Made by a program: the position numbers and the translations under genes. From Alligator mississippiensis (Eukaryota; Chordata; Crocodylia; Alligatoridae), in contig NC_081826.1 of the NCBI RefSeq assembly GCF_030867095.1, positions 55,854,001 through 55,918,000 of the forward strand: DNA of 64,000 bases, written 5' to 3'. The notes under the pieces are model-generated. The model searched no databases. It had not been told where the DNA came from and saw nothing but the letters and a program-made list of their open reading frames with translations. Below, piece by piece: positions 1 to 12,849 of this stretch; the stretch's first letter is position 1; each line of letters starts with the position of its first letter.

Positions 1-3000
1 GTAATGTTCCCTGTGCATTCTCTAAATCATAAGAAGGGTGCAGGGAAGAGGATATGAGCACTGCTTCCCTCCTTAAAGCACCACAAGGATCAGCCTTTTA
101 CCTGCTGTTGCAATCAAACATTATTTAAAAGGTTGCTTTTATTGGGTTGAAATGAGTATTGTATTGTATATTGTATAAATGCTTCATACCATGAAGGAAT
201 GAAACATTAGGCATGTTATGATTTGGCTATCCTTAGGAAAACATAGCAGTGTCATACACAGGTTCTAAGGAATGCAAGTGTTTACCACACCAAACATATA
301 AAAATAGTGAGCAGAATTCTACTTTGATATCTACAGAGAATATCTGAACCCTGATTTTCCTGTCTACGTACATGGCATTCATTCATGTTCATTGATTCTT
401 ACTGATGCATGTAAAAGGAACAGAGTATTTGAGAAAAGATCTATTATGAGAATTTTTTTGCCTACAAACAAATCCTGCTTTCAAGGAATAACAAATGTTA
501 TGATGATCAAGTTAGATTGCACGAGTTCAAAAAAATCTCTTAGAGTTTAAAAAATAAAGTAATAACACCCTCTTTTTATATGGTCAGATGAATGAAAAGT
601 TTATTTTGTCCTCTGATCTTTCCACATGTGCTTCCATTTGCTAACCTAGGTATAAAACCAATGTAAATGTATATAACATGTCCATATGTACAGAAGTAGG
701 TTGAAATGGAGAAGTTATTTGTATAAACATATTTTATGGCAAAGTTAATTAAAAAAATTACTGTCAGAATCTCAGACAGTCTGTACTTCTCACAAATGTT
801 TATCAATTTGTTTTCTGATAGGGTGAATTTAACATCTATTAAACAGTAGGGCATTTAGAACACACACCATTCCATTATTCCTATACATTTTAATATAATA
901 TATTCCAAAATAACCATTTCTATTCTATAGTGCATTATATGGGTTAGGGATCAGAAATTCTTTGTTCCTGACATCATGATGAGAAAAGAGATCTTAGAGG
1001 AGAACTTTGGGACATCTTATCATGCCTTGCAGAGCTCCAAGGGTACTGTATGTATCAGCAGAATTACTCCTATGGGACTATATTCCTTAAGGCACACTAA
1101 CCACAAAATATGTTAGTTTGTTAGCGACATCTTTTGTTCTTGTAAAGCGCACCTTTAAAAGGCAGACATTGACTACCTTTGGTCATACTAGTGCCTTGGA
1201 GAAAAAGAAAAAAGAAAAAAATTTTCTTTCTTAACCATAAAACCACCACATCTCCCCTTATCCATCAAGTAAAAAAAGAAAAAAACTGCTGTTACATTTT
1301 TAGAACTTTCAAAGAATACTGTAACAGTAGCCTACAGGTGGAAACATTTTGAGAAAAGTGCCATCTGAACAGAGGCCAGAGACTCTAAAGTCTGTTGACA
1401 AGACAAAAACCAGGAGCTGAAGGAAGAGAAGGTACAGGCCACCATTTAGCATAAGTCTTGGTGCTGAGCTGTTTGTATATAGTGGGGTGTGGCCCCATCC
1501 AAGGGCTAAGTGCCTTAAATTGAATGTGCACAAACTAGGAGTTGGGCTCTCTGGAGGAAACTTCATGAGAAAGAAATAATACTTTTTTATTTTTTTAAGT
1601 AAAATAAAAAGTTTGATTTAATAAACAGATTTTTTTTCTCTTTGATGTTTGAAAAGCTCTGGGTAAATACATCTAACAGCTCTCAGCTGCATTTGTTTAG
1701 CTTAGGTAGCTGGGGTTTTACGACAACATGCAGTTGCAAGAACATTTGCATTTTCACTGTGATTGTTCTCAGAGAGACTGAACAGAGTCATTTCAAACCA
1801 AATGGAACTTCAAAGTGGAAATTGACTTGTCGTAAATTTGGATTAGTTGTAATACTGATAATAAGAGCTACTGATGACTTCTTTTCTGTAGCAGATGCCA
1901 AATTCTGAGATTACATAGTCAGCAAAGGTATGTGCCAGTGGTAGAGTGGAACCTTTTTAGGAATATACCGGTGCCTGTAAAAAGCAGTCTGATGACTGAG
2001 TGTTCGGGACCATATGTTTTTCTATGATCATGGATTCTTGCCTTTAAAAAAGCTGGTCATAGGTTGCATTTAAAGGAACTTGTGCAAATAACTATTACTT
2101 GGCCAGTTTTTATAGTTAATCCACATCTTTCTTAACTGCTTCTGATAGCAACACATAAAGATTGATCACCCAATCAGGACTGTACTCTGAAGGAAACACA
2201 ATTCTAGAAACTAGTGATACTGCATGAGAGAGATGGTACATGCATGCCTCTGTGTATATGTGTGCACACAAATAGAAAAGACAGAAATACATGTTATATA
2301 AACTGTGTATTTGCAGGAGCTGGGACCTGTAACTGCACAATAGTAAAGGGGTGGAGGATGGTAGGGGCAGCAACCCGAGGATGCAATTTGTTGGGGAGAG
2401 GGATGCAAAAGTAGAAGCCATCATGGCACTGCTGCCGCCCCATGGGTTGCCAATACCCCAGGCACAGAATTGCCCTGTTGCATCTCTGCAACTTCAGGCC
2501 ATCTTTTCCTACTGGAGAGCACATAACCAATTAACAATTCTTATGGATAAATAATTTTGCACAATTATTTTTAGATCAAATTGCTTACAATATCCATGAA
2601 CACACATAGTTATTTCTTATTTATACATTGATATATACATATTCTATGCCTCTGTGTGTGTATATGTATACATGTGTGCACATATAAAATTTATGTAACT
2701 GTTTCTTGTAGAAGATATTACAAATATGTTAAAGGTATACTAGCCCCTCTTACGGCAGTAGATTACAAAAATGTGTTAAGTGAAAAAAAAACGTTATTTT
2801 TAAGAAAAGCTGACAACAAATGTTTAGGTGTTAAGATTTCCTCTGCCTCACCTGATGTCATTTAAAGTATAAAGTGAGCTCTTAAGTGTCAAAAAAAAAA
2901 AATGTGTTCTATAGTGGAAGAATTGGGCCTCTGTATTCCTTATAATAAATGGAGTCATTCTACTAGGATTGGAAGTCAAATGTACAATAATCAATTTTTC

Positions 3001-6000
3001 ACAATATCTGTGTTCACTATAAGTGGGTGCCATTGTATGTAGGCAATGTTCCACTACCAGTAACATTGACCAGATCTACTTTAGTACTAAAATAGCCAGA
3101 CTGTCTTAATAGCAAATCCTTGGACCAAACACATGAAAACAATTAAAAAATAATTACAAAAATAATTAGAAAACCTATAAAAACACAGACCTGCATCTAA
3201 GTTACATCATTAACTTTAAAACAAATAAAATTAACCACTCTGTTGCCGTTGAACACAGGGGACTGTGTTGAAGAAAAAGGAGAGAGGAAGGGAAGTGAGG
3301 AAGCAGTCTAAAAGGAACATAGACCTTCACAAGTTTTGACTGAATGGTTAAGATTCGTTTTTACAAAGTTTGGATGAATTTAATATAACTATCATTAGCC
3401 TTACCTTATTTTGTAGTAAATATGACTCATTAAGTATGACCTAGATGTTTATTTACAAATATTAAAAAGATACAAGTGATGATACCACTCTCATTCCACT
3501 ATCATACTTAAGAGAACTTCAGAGAGAATTCCAGTCTTTAACTAAAACATTAATAACTCCAAAATATAAGCTACTGACAACATTTCTTAGAATTATTTTA
3601 ATTACAAATAACTAACATCACTAAAATAAAACCATATTTATTTTCCTTTATCTTAGTTATTATTAATATTTTCAAAGGAACATCTCTGAAAACAATCATG
3701 AATTTCTCTAGTTGAGTAGTAGCAATAGGGGGAACTTAGTTTTTATATTGTCTCCTCTTATTAAATCCCAATGTTTTGAAAGCATCTAGAAAGCTCCTGA
3801 CGCCTACCAAGACCAAGACAATAGTTCAGACTAGGAGGATATACCAGGCTGGTAAAGGGACTTTATTCAATGTTTACTTTCCATACTCAGAGGAAGCATC
3901 CATCCGAAGTGTTCGAAGATCTTGTAGCCCCAGTAAGATATCAAATGGTTCTTTTCTGTAAAGTATCCTTATAATGCAAGACAATGAGACACTACCAGCA
4001 GTCCCTTAAAAGAGACAAACAGGATCCCTTAGTAATTGATGTAAAATTAATCACACATGTGGAGCGTAGGAGAGGAAGGAGGAACCAGGTCAGAGACCCA
4101 GACAAGAAGCCATAAAGGACCTATGTGATAACTCTTTGCTCTTCATTTGTTACTGCCTAAACAAACACTGCTCTGCAGTCCAGCGGACTAGGTAATTTCT
4201 CACTACTATTATCATGTTCATGTCTTCAGAATGACTCTGATGGAATGAAGACAAAATACAATGGAGGATTACTTCATCTAGATAATTTACCATCTTCCCT
4301 TCATATTATTATTTAGTATTTTGTCTTGAAAATCAGAGTGGATAGTCTGTAGAATGGACAAAATGGATAGCCCAAAAAACTTGCATCTCATTTGCCAGCT
4401 CTGTGTTTATCTCAGAAAAAAAGGAAGTGAAAATGTAGAGAAAACTAAAAAAAAATTACTGCTAATGACAGTTTATTACAGTTACCATTTAACAGGAAAT
4501 CCACATATTTTGGAAAAAGAACAAAGGGGCGCTGGATTCTGGTACATCACACATGCATGCACACATAGGTTTAAAGAACTTGCTTGAAAAGATAACTTGA
4601 TCATCCATCAAAAGGTGAAAACATGCCTGCAATGAGAGCCAATGTTTCCCTTTTTGCTGGTTACCCCTTAGTGCTAATCCAAACTATTAACATAAAGGGG
4701 TTAATGCAGAATTGCCACAAACTACATAATAATGGCAGATTAAAGGCATCAGGGTGATGTAATAATCATAGTCATAAGAGAAAGATTTCAATTAAAGGTG
4801 CCATAGCAGCATGCTACTAAAAACAACACAGCAGCATACTAATTAAACTGCAACAAACCACTGAAACAACGTGCAGTACACTACTCGAGGCAACAAGACA
4901 GACAACAAAGCAGCATCACAGCATCTTAAAATCAAGGTGCCAATAAAAATATGATACACTATCTCCTAACAAAAATAACATCAAAACTTGAGGAGTTGCC
5001 TTCTAATGCTATGGAAATGATGTGAACAATCCAGTTTTAAACTTAAATTTGATGTATTATTTCCTCCTCAATTCTTGTATTGAAAACATCCTTAACCCTA
5101 TGTTTCTATTGTTAGAATGTAATTTAGCAACCTTCACCTTTTTCATTTTCCAGCTAACACAGCAAAAACAGTTTCAGTGTTGTATTCTAGAGTAAGAATG
5201 ACACTGCATCATTGACTGCTAGACTGAACACAGCATGAGACACACACAAGCAAGCAGGACAATACCAACTTGTAGAAGGCAATTAAAGCAACTCAGTTAA
5301 ATGTAATACACTTTCTGTTGTAAACCAAATTGGAACTTAATTTCTATGGCAGAAGCCCTATATCATTGAGAGGACTTGATCAAATGGAAGAAACTGGAAA
5401 TATAGTTGATACCTTATACATAGATACTTAAAAGCAATTCAACCTTCTGATGATGCTGTTTCAGTGTTGAGCAGCTAAAGTTGGAAAGCACTTCGGTAAA
5501 TGATTTGAGCATTTATGAAGCACTTGTGGCCTGATATTCAGAAATGTTGAGTATCTGCACTTTCCACTAACATCAGTGAGGATGGTAGGAAATCAACACA
5601 TCTGAATACTATGGACGTCCTTCTTCTAAAACATCCATTTATTTTTCATTGTTGGAGATTTGATACTGGCCTTGATGGACCCTTGGTATGACCCAAAATG
5701 GCAGTTTTTATGTTACTGTGTCAAAAAGCATAAGATAAATATTTGCATACATAGAAAGCCCTGAAAAGGTGTACAGAATTAAGAAAGGGAACCTTAAAAT
5801 AGGATAAAGAATCATCAGGTGATATCAATATAGATCATCTTGGCTGCGAAGGAGGTTCAGCTTTAATAAAAGGTTTATTTTTTAATGTGCACAGTGTGTT
5901 TTGGTTAGGATATAATAAATGAGTGCAGGTAAATTAAAACATTAAGGCCATGAAGAACAGAGCACAGTTACCTCAATGTCATCATGAGATAAGTTAGAGT

Positions 6001-6400
6001 TGTCATTCCATACTTCCTAATTAAAAAATAAGCACTCCTTTGTGTGTTTCTTCATATGTATATATAATCCTTGTGCTCATAATGGTTTCTTAGAAGATTA
6101 GTTCTTGCACATACAGAAATAGCTGTTTGTGGAGATGTAAGAGAAAAAAACAGTGAGCTCTTAGTTGTGGAAATAATCCTGCTGTTCAACTTCTGAGAAG
6201 CTGGGGGCTGCCAGGCCTCCCACTGCACGCCACCGGGCCCATGTGCTACACTGCACAGTGAGTGAAGCAACAGGGAACCCCTACAGACCTCATGTCTGTC
6301 TTTAATTGGCTTAACTCAGGGACTATATCCCAATTCCCAACCTTCAAAATCTAAGTAAGGGAGCATCTCCAAACTACATATCTCTCACCACCATAGGTAG
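1..6400. other. AT-rich non-coding DNA
   Basis: I see no gene, RNA or confident repeat here. All open frames are short and lack splice-site context. The stretch from about 4660 to 4960 is rich in short AGCAGCAT-like words and contains a loose inverted pair around the run ACCCCTT / AAGGGGT, which may be a very old element. Confidence 0.6.
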
Positions 6401-6420
6401 AGGAAGAAAAAATTATTTGG

Positions 6421-6462
6421 GGGGGCTGAGCATGTGTGTGCATGCACGTATGCTCAGCCCCC
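6421..6462. repeat. perfect 13 bp hairpin in a GC-rich patch
   Basis: GGGGGCTGAGCAT at 6421-6433 is the exact reverse complement of 6450-6462, with a 16 base loop of alternating GT/CA type. It lies in a GC-rich patch of about 6180-6690, unlike the AT-rich flanks, suggesting a small old transposon whose ends I cannot define. Confidence 0.6.
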
Positions 6463-6920
6463 ACAAATGGGGTGCAGGACAGAGCCACAAGCGGCTCATC
6501 CGGGGCACCCAGCATGGGGAAGGGGTAGCAGCTCCCAATGCTGCACACATCCTGGGAGGGCATGGGAAGAGTGAACCCCCGGATCTGCTGCACTCAGGGT
6601 AGGCAGCAGCAGTGCTGGAAAGGGGCTACAGCAAATTTTGGGGTGGCTGCAGCTCCCTGCGGAACCCCTCTCTAATATAATACTGCATACACAGCTTCTG
6701 TTAAAGCAACCCAAAATTACACGTGCTTTTCTATGACATCACATTGCTGACTCATTTTGAGTGTATTATTTACCATAGCCTCAAGTCCTTCTGAACAAAG
6801 TTACTGCCAAGCTAGTTATCCCTCAATCTGCATCTGTGCATTTGGTTTTTCTTCCTTCTAAGCCCCCAGTATAAATTATACTTAAGACATAATTGACATG
6901 TTAATTGTGTCTTAAAGAGT

Positions 6921-7792
6921 AACCTGGCCACACATGTAGGCAATTAATGACACAACATAATGGGAAACTAGCCACAAAATTATTCCCAAAAATATGTAAT
7001 ATTTTTGTGGCTGATTTTCATAACACTTTACATTTAATATATGGCAGAGTCCCTTTCATGTAGCCAATATCAAGCTGCATGGCATGGCTTGGTCCACAGC
7101 TCCCCTTCATGCTGGCAGGCTGATATCCATGTGATGCACATGGGGCTGCACCTTACTGTTTTCAAAGTCTTTTTCAGAGGAGTTCATCAGCTGGGCTGGG
7201 CTGTCAGATTGCCAGGTCATGGGGACCCAAGGGCTCTCCATGACCCATCAGGTTGACTTCCTTGCCCTGCAGCTCCCTGGGACTGGGAAGTGCTTCCCTG
7301 ATCCCAGTATCACTGTGTGCCAGGACTTTTAAAAACCACATGTGTAGCCAGGCTGCACACGTGGCTTTCTGACATCACTGATACATTGGGACCCTGGGAT
7401 CAGGGTGTTCAAAAAACTGGGTCCTCAAAAAACTCTGCAGCTGAGCTGCACACAGGGTTGTTTGACATCTCAGTAGATGGGACTCCAGGTCTGGTCTTGG
7501 GGCAGTCCTGGGGCTAGGACTAACAATTAGCTGATTGTTGGTCCCAGCCCCAGGACTGCACTGGTTCGCACTGGGCTCCAGACATCTAACTGTCAACTTG
7601 CTGTTTCAGGTGGAGCCCGGGATCATGATTATTATCCCAGGCTCCCCCTGCACTGGCAAGTAGTAATGGCACACTTCTCAATCCCAACATTGTGCAGCCT
7701 GCCAAGCAGACATGGTACAGCAGGAGGTACAATTGTTGGGCTCAGGGGTTGGATCCCATTGTGCCATTAAATAAATGTGTGCCAGGGGCCTA
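6921..7792. mobile_element. non-autonomous DNA transposon, family F copy 1
   Basis: The left end (AACCTGGCCACACATG) and the reverse complement of the right end (TAGGCCCCTGGCACACAT) are similar, and both continue into an ATTAATGRCAC-like stretch, so they look like terminal inverted repeats. The trinucleotide AGT flanks both sides and may be a target duplication. The interior is GC-rich with strong hairpins and no transposase. A related left end occurs at 11987. Confidence 0.55.
7502..7559. repeat. strong hairpin inside family F copy 1
   Basis: GCAGTCCTGGGGCT (7502-7515) is perfectly inverted at 7546-7559. The inner bases continue the pairing (AACAAT with ATTGTT), leaving a loop of about six bases. 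Confidence 0.7.
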
Positions 7793-7934
7793 AGTAGCAC
7801 CTGCTATTTTTCTTTGTTGAATTTCATTTTGTCATCTTTATTTCTATTCTCTATTTTATCCATTATCTCTCAGAATTTAACTCAAATGTAATTTGGGTGT
7901 TTTTAATAGAAGTTTCGTTTAGAAGACAAAGCAA

Positions 7935-8470
7935 TTGATAGTACCACTGCTCAGCACATGGTAAGGCCACAGCTTGATTATGGTGTACAGTTTGGGGCAC
8001 CACATTTTAAGAAGGATGTAAAGAAACTAAAGGAACAAGTTAGTATGAAGTCAATTTGTAAACATCTGGAGAAGGAAAGGCTGATCATGACCAGCAAACA
8101 CAGATGTGTTAAGACCAAATCATGCCAAAACAGCCAGCTCTTCTTCTTTGACAAAGTGGATGAAGGGAATGCAGTGGACATAGTATTCTTGACCTTTAGT
8201 AAGGATTTTGATAGTCTCACATGATATTTTTAAAAATAAACTGGAATGTGGGCTAGATAAAATTACTACAAGATGGATGCATAATTGGCTCAATAACTGA
8301 AAAGCAAAGGTTAATTCTAAATGGACAGAGACAAGAGGCAAGAATGGCAGAAGGTTTCAAGTGGGGTTCCACAGGGATCCCTGGGTCCTGTGCAAACACT
8401 TCGGAGGATCAGAGTAGAATCCAAAAAGATCTGAATAGATTGGAGATCTGGGATAATGATGGGCACAAGA
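7935..8470 (+). mobile_element. CR1 LINE fragments in non-collinear order
   Basis: Translation near 7958 gives VRPQLDYGVQFGAP, the CR1 reverse-transcriptase region (usually VRPQLEYCVQFW). After about 8140 it gives FFDKVDEGNAVDIVF, which belongs upstream of that in a normal CR1, followed by a degenerate block like IQKDLNRLE. The two pieces are therefore in the wrong order. Stops and frameshifts show it is dead. Confidence 0.75.
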
Positions 8471-8575
8471 CAGGGTAGAGTTGAATCTTATAGACTAAGT
8501 AATTCAGAGATGCATAAGCTTTTGTAAGCAATGGCTCGTTTCCATCAGCTGCTAAAAAAACATAATGATAAGGAT
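8461..8575 (+). repeat. partial copy of the 39.7 kb foldback repeat
   Basis: The stretch GGGTAGAGTTGAATCTTATAG followed by GACTAAGTAATTCAGAGATG matches the start of the foldback element at 39691 (GGTAGATTTGTAGCTTATAG, then CTAAATCAGAGATG). Only the left arm and part of the loop are recognisable. Confidence 0.45.
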
Positions 8576-8635
8576 AGTTTAGCAACTGGATTCCTACATT
8601 CATACAAGATTCCTACATTAATTCAGACAGACCCT

Positions 8636-8890
8636 AATCACCCCCTCTCATCATGTCACCAATTGCCATTTCACACTCCATGTCCATCACCCACCTCCTC
8701 TACTCCCACTCTCCCTAATCTTCAATTCTGCCCTGTAACCTTAGACATCCAACTTCTTTATCTTCCTCCCCTACCACCTGTCCCATTTATCCCCCTCCTC
8801 ATGAATATCCATCCACTCTGCACTGCCCAACCCTTCTGCCCTATTCTTACCTCACACTTCTCCATCCCCTAATTTCCCCTCCCTTCCCAG
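8636..8890. repeat. pyrimidine-rich low-complexity tract
   Basis: About 250 bases dominated by C and T on the plus strand with CCCTCC/CTTCC words. The open frame across it reflects lack of purine-rich stops, not coding. Confidence 0.6.
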
Positions 8891-9847
8891 AAGTATTCAT
8901 AAAGCATAATTTGCTGGCTTTTAAAAAAATACTTTGAATGCATTTTATACTCAAATTATACTGCCAAACCAAACTAAAAAAGAAAGAAAGAACAACAAAT
9001 ACCTTTGATATAGATATATTGCAGCAAGAGACCTTCTTCCATTTTTCTTCCAAGAGCTGGATTTGAGTTGATGCTGGCTGAATATTGAATAGGTTCAATG
9101 GTTACTGCATGCCTCATTGAGCCACCTAGCTCTTATGAAAGCTGGTAGGCAATAAAGCCTTTTGGCTGTTTAGTTCATGCATGGGAAGTTTAATCTGTTT
9201 GGCTCATGAGCATTAGGCTGGTACATTCATTGAGAACTTAACTCTTTCCTAAACAGTTTAAATCTCTTTAACATTTTGTTTCAATTTTCTTTTTTTATCC
9301 TCATAAGGGATAGTATGTGGCATGCACTATATGAGATACAGGTCAACTAAATATAGGTATAATTAGGCTTGTGGTTCTATATTTAGGTAAGTATGCAAGC
9401 ACATGTGAACACATACAAAATGGTGAATTTTATGAAAGGTGATCTATTTTTTTTCCAGGAGAAGGAGTCTGCATCTTAACTGTCCCCATATTTGAAATCC
9501 TAAACCTACCTTGAAACACCATGAACTACATCAAGGGTATGGTACGCAGACAGGTTACTATCAGAGAAGCTAGGTTGCCTTCAATAGTAACTGTCCACAT
9601 CCACACTCTTGCTCTACGGTAAATTCAAGGTACTTTGTCTCTCAGTGAAAATGGGGTAAGCTACCTTACATGTAAACTGGGTTAAAATTGTGCCACAAGT
9701 ATGGCAGAGTAGCTGACATGCTGTAAATCCACATCCTAATTAACTGGGGATTAATTAATTAATTGGGGATTAATATGGGTGTGTGCTCATACCCCAAGTT
9801 TCAAGATAAATGTGGCTTTTAGAGCACTTAAAATATCAAAATTAAAC

Positions 9848-9930
9848 AAGAGTTTCTCAACCTTTTTAGAAAGTTTGGACCCCACCTTCATTTTCCCTGG
9901 TAAACAGTACTGCCAGAAAAAAAGTCATAA
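9848..9930. mobile_element. possible end of an old hAT element
   Basis: GAGTTTCTCAACCTTTTTAG followed by a GGACCCC block resembles the common vertebrate hAT end motif (CAGTGGTTCTCAACCTTTTT). I could not find the matching right end or a target duplication. Confidence 0.3.
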
Positions 9931-10394
9931 GTAGAGATGAGGTGAGTATAGAGGTACCTCTTGTACCATAGGTGGTGTCTTGTAATCCCTTACTTCACAG
10001 CTTTAGCCAGTCACTAGTAAGGGTGTGGAAGGAATTATTTTTTCCTCACAAATGGCACTGACTTTTTTTTCCCCCTAATTTTTGCCTTCCTCTGAAACAC
10101 TGGGACCTTGGCTACAGCTAAAACTGGGGGGTTTGACTGAGGTTCACTGATACTCCTGCCAGTACTTAGAAACCCCAGAGAATCTTGGCTGGAGGTTCTC
10201 ACTCTTCTGCTCAGTGCTCTACTAATAACTAAATCTGGGGCAGGAAGGAATGCTCCCTTTTGTCAGATTGGTATGGATTCTGGGGAATTTTACCTTTCTT
10301 TGTAGCTTGGGGCACACTTCTTTTCTAAGATCTTCTAAGCACATATTTTTATCATTTTGGGAGATTCCTTGGTTAAACAATTGCTAGCAAACAG

Positions 10395-10450
10395 AAGATA
10401 CTGGACTTAATGACCCAGGTGGCTCCTTCTAGTCCTACATTCCTGTTCGA
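10395..10450 (+). mobile_element. CR1 3' tail fragment
   Basis: The sequence CTGGACTTAATGACCCAGG then CTCCTTCTAGTCCTACATTC matches the CR1 3' end pattern (GGACTWGATGACC...TCCAGTCCTA). Only the last few dozen bases remain. Confidence 0.55.
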
Positions 10451-11262
10451 GTCAGGAGGTAAAATAGTAGAAAACCAATGAAGAAACCAGACAAGAGCAT
10501 AGGGAATTTTAGCAGATTATCCAAACACAGAGGAATCAGATGAGAGAAATTATTGATAATCTATAGTTAAACGGACAAATGACGTTCCTACATTCCTGGG
10601 ACAGCAGAAAAAATAACAAGAAAGGAAAGACTACTGACACATTTTAATCTGAATTGTTTCTAGGTTGCTTTCAATCTTCGAACATATACAAATGAAGACC
10701 CCTCACTCACTCTCCTATCCCCGACTCACACACTAGTCAGGATATTTAAAGCTCCTGGCAAATTAAAACTCCTTAGGTTGGAATTCCTGTAATGTTTATT
10801 TCACTGATTGCATGACTTTTATGAGAAATATTTCTTTTGGGTGGGAATATATTTTTCTTTTTCCTCTTCCGTTTTGTGGTGCCTGCTATTTTTATGGCAA
10901 CTTTAAAAACAGTTGAGCCCTTTTATAAACTTAAAGTCTAATTTAAGTGGATTTTTCTTTTGAAGTGGAATGGCCCAGATTAACAGTCTGGGTGGAGACT
11001 GAGGTCTTCTATCAATCCACAAAGTAAGTACAGTGCTAGCCACAGCTATGTAAATTTCTCGAAACTGTCCTGCCAGCAAACCTAGTGCTGTTCTCGAGAA
11101 AGCACTTTCCAGAATAAGAGTTCATGTTATCTTTGCCTGTTACATTCCCTGATATTTCTGCTAAGACTGCATGCAGGCAAAGGCATGGTTAATGCTGATA
11201 ATGGTGCATAGTAGCATAAATAATGCGGAGGTGGTGACTAGGGCAAGACAAGCATCAACTTT

Positions 11263-11301
11263 GGGGGGGGGGGAGGAGAGGGGAGGGGGAAGGAAGGAGG
11301 A
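11263..11301. repeat. G run and purine tract
   Basis: Eleven consecutive G residues followed by GGAGGAGAGGGGAGGGGG-type sequence. Simple low-complexity DNA. Confidence 0.85.
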
Positions 11302-11986
11302 CACACAAAAATAGCAATTGCTGCCTCTGCTGACCAAATGCCCCCACTAGCAACTGGGCCACTGCCCCTGCCCCTGCCACCCAGAGCACTGCCACAGAAC
11401 TGCCTAGTTCTGCTTATAATGGTGGAGGCTTGCGATGTATATATTTGCTACCAAATCCTCCCTAGCATCCCCACTGCTTAGATACATTGCAACTTCTATA
11501 CCAAAACATATTATCATATAGACTCTATCAATATACGACTATTTATTCATAATGCAACACTTCCTTGCTAGAGCAAAATACAAAGCACTGTTTTTTTTCT
11601 TTTGTGCTTGATCATGCATATGTATTTTTCTGAATTAGACCACTGATGACATCAGGAACAGTGAAATTGTCTTGTATAATCACATGCAAAAAGTAAACAA
11701 ACTAAAGAAAAAGTTTTTTTAATATAGTTTTACAATGCTTTAATATAGTTGTAGTAATCTCAGGGGTTTCCTATAGCCCATAGATACACATTTTCATACA
11801 GAAATTAGGTTCTCAAATACTGATTGTCTTTTTAAGAAACACAAAATGATTATAAACCCAAATACAGGAAGCAAGAGAGAAAATTAAAGTTTAAGGCATT
11901 TCCCTTTCCCTGCATTATGCTTCAGTTGGGGGGGCGAGGAGGAGTCTGCCTACATAATTATGCAAAATATATATACCCTCTATACG

Positions 11987-12840
11987 TAGACCCCTGACAC
12001 ATGTTACATTTATGGTGCAATCAATATGTTCACATGTTCCATCCAATTTATGTTGCCATAACATGGCAAACAAACTGCAAAGAAATTCCACAACATATGT
12101 GGAACATGTTTGTGCCTGGTTTGTATGGTACCATAAACTGAACATTTGGCGGGCCCTTCATCTCTATGTTGAATGTTGGCTGATTGTTGGTATTGGCACC
12201 CTGGCAGCCCCATTCTGGAGCTGGGGAGGCTTCCCATTTCTGATGCTGAATATTGCTGATTGTTGGCTTTGAGATGTGGAAGCTTCAGGTCAAGCCTGTT
12301 TACGGTGCTGGATCCTGGTGAGCCTTAGGGCATGGGCAGTGCCAGGGTCTGGGTTACAGTCCTCCCCTGCTTGACCATCAGGACTGGACTGGGGACAGCC
12401 CAGGGTCTGAACTGGGAGCAGAACTGCCCAGTGCCAGATTCTGAACATTCAGATCTGGCATGAGGCAGCCCCAAATTCTAGGACAAAACTGTTTTCCCTG
12501 CCCAGCTTCCCCCAACCCCAGCTGCCCATTTAAAAAGGCACTGGCATGTACAGCTGGGGATGGGGGAACTTCCCCCATCCTCAGGTGCACATAGGTATTT
12601 AAACAGCTGCCTGACATGAGCCACTGGGGATGAGGGAAGTCCCCCATCCCCAGCTGCATGATGGGGAGCACTGTGAGCTTGACATCAGGTAGTCTCTCTG
12701 CAATGTAGGGCTTATGGGGATTAGGGAATTTTAAAAAAGAAGGTGTGTCATTCAGCTGGAACTCCTAGCTGCATGCCCATTTTTTTTAAGTTGTGGGAGC
12801 ATGAGCCTGACATCAGGGAAAGGCTACCTAATGTCCAAGA
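11987..12840. mobile_element. family F copy 2, right end unclear
   Basis: The left end TAGACCCCTGACACATG leads into a stretch similar to the reverse complement of the right end of the copy at 6921-7792 (TAGGCCCCTGGCACACAT). The interior is GC-rich and contains GCTGATTGTTGG, also seen at about 7531. A right terminal repeat is not clear, so the end is approximate. Confidence 0.45.
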
Positions 12841-12849
12841 GAGATAGAT

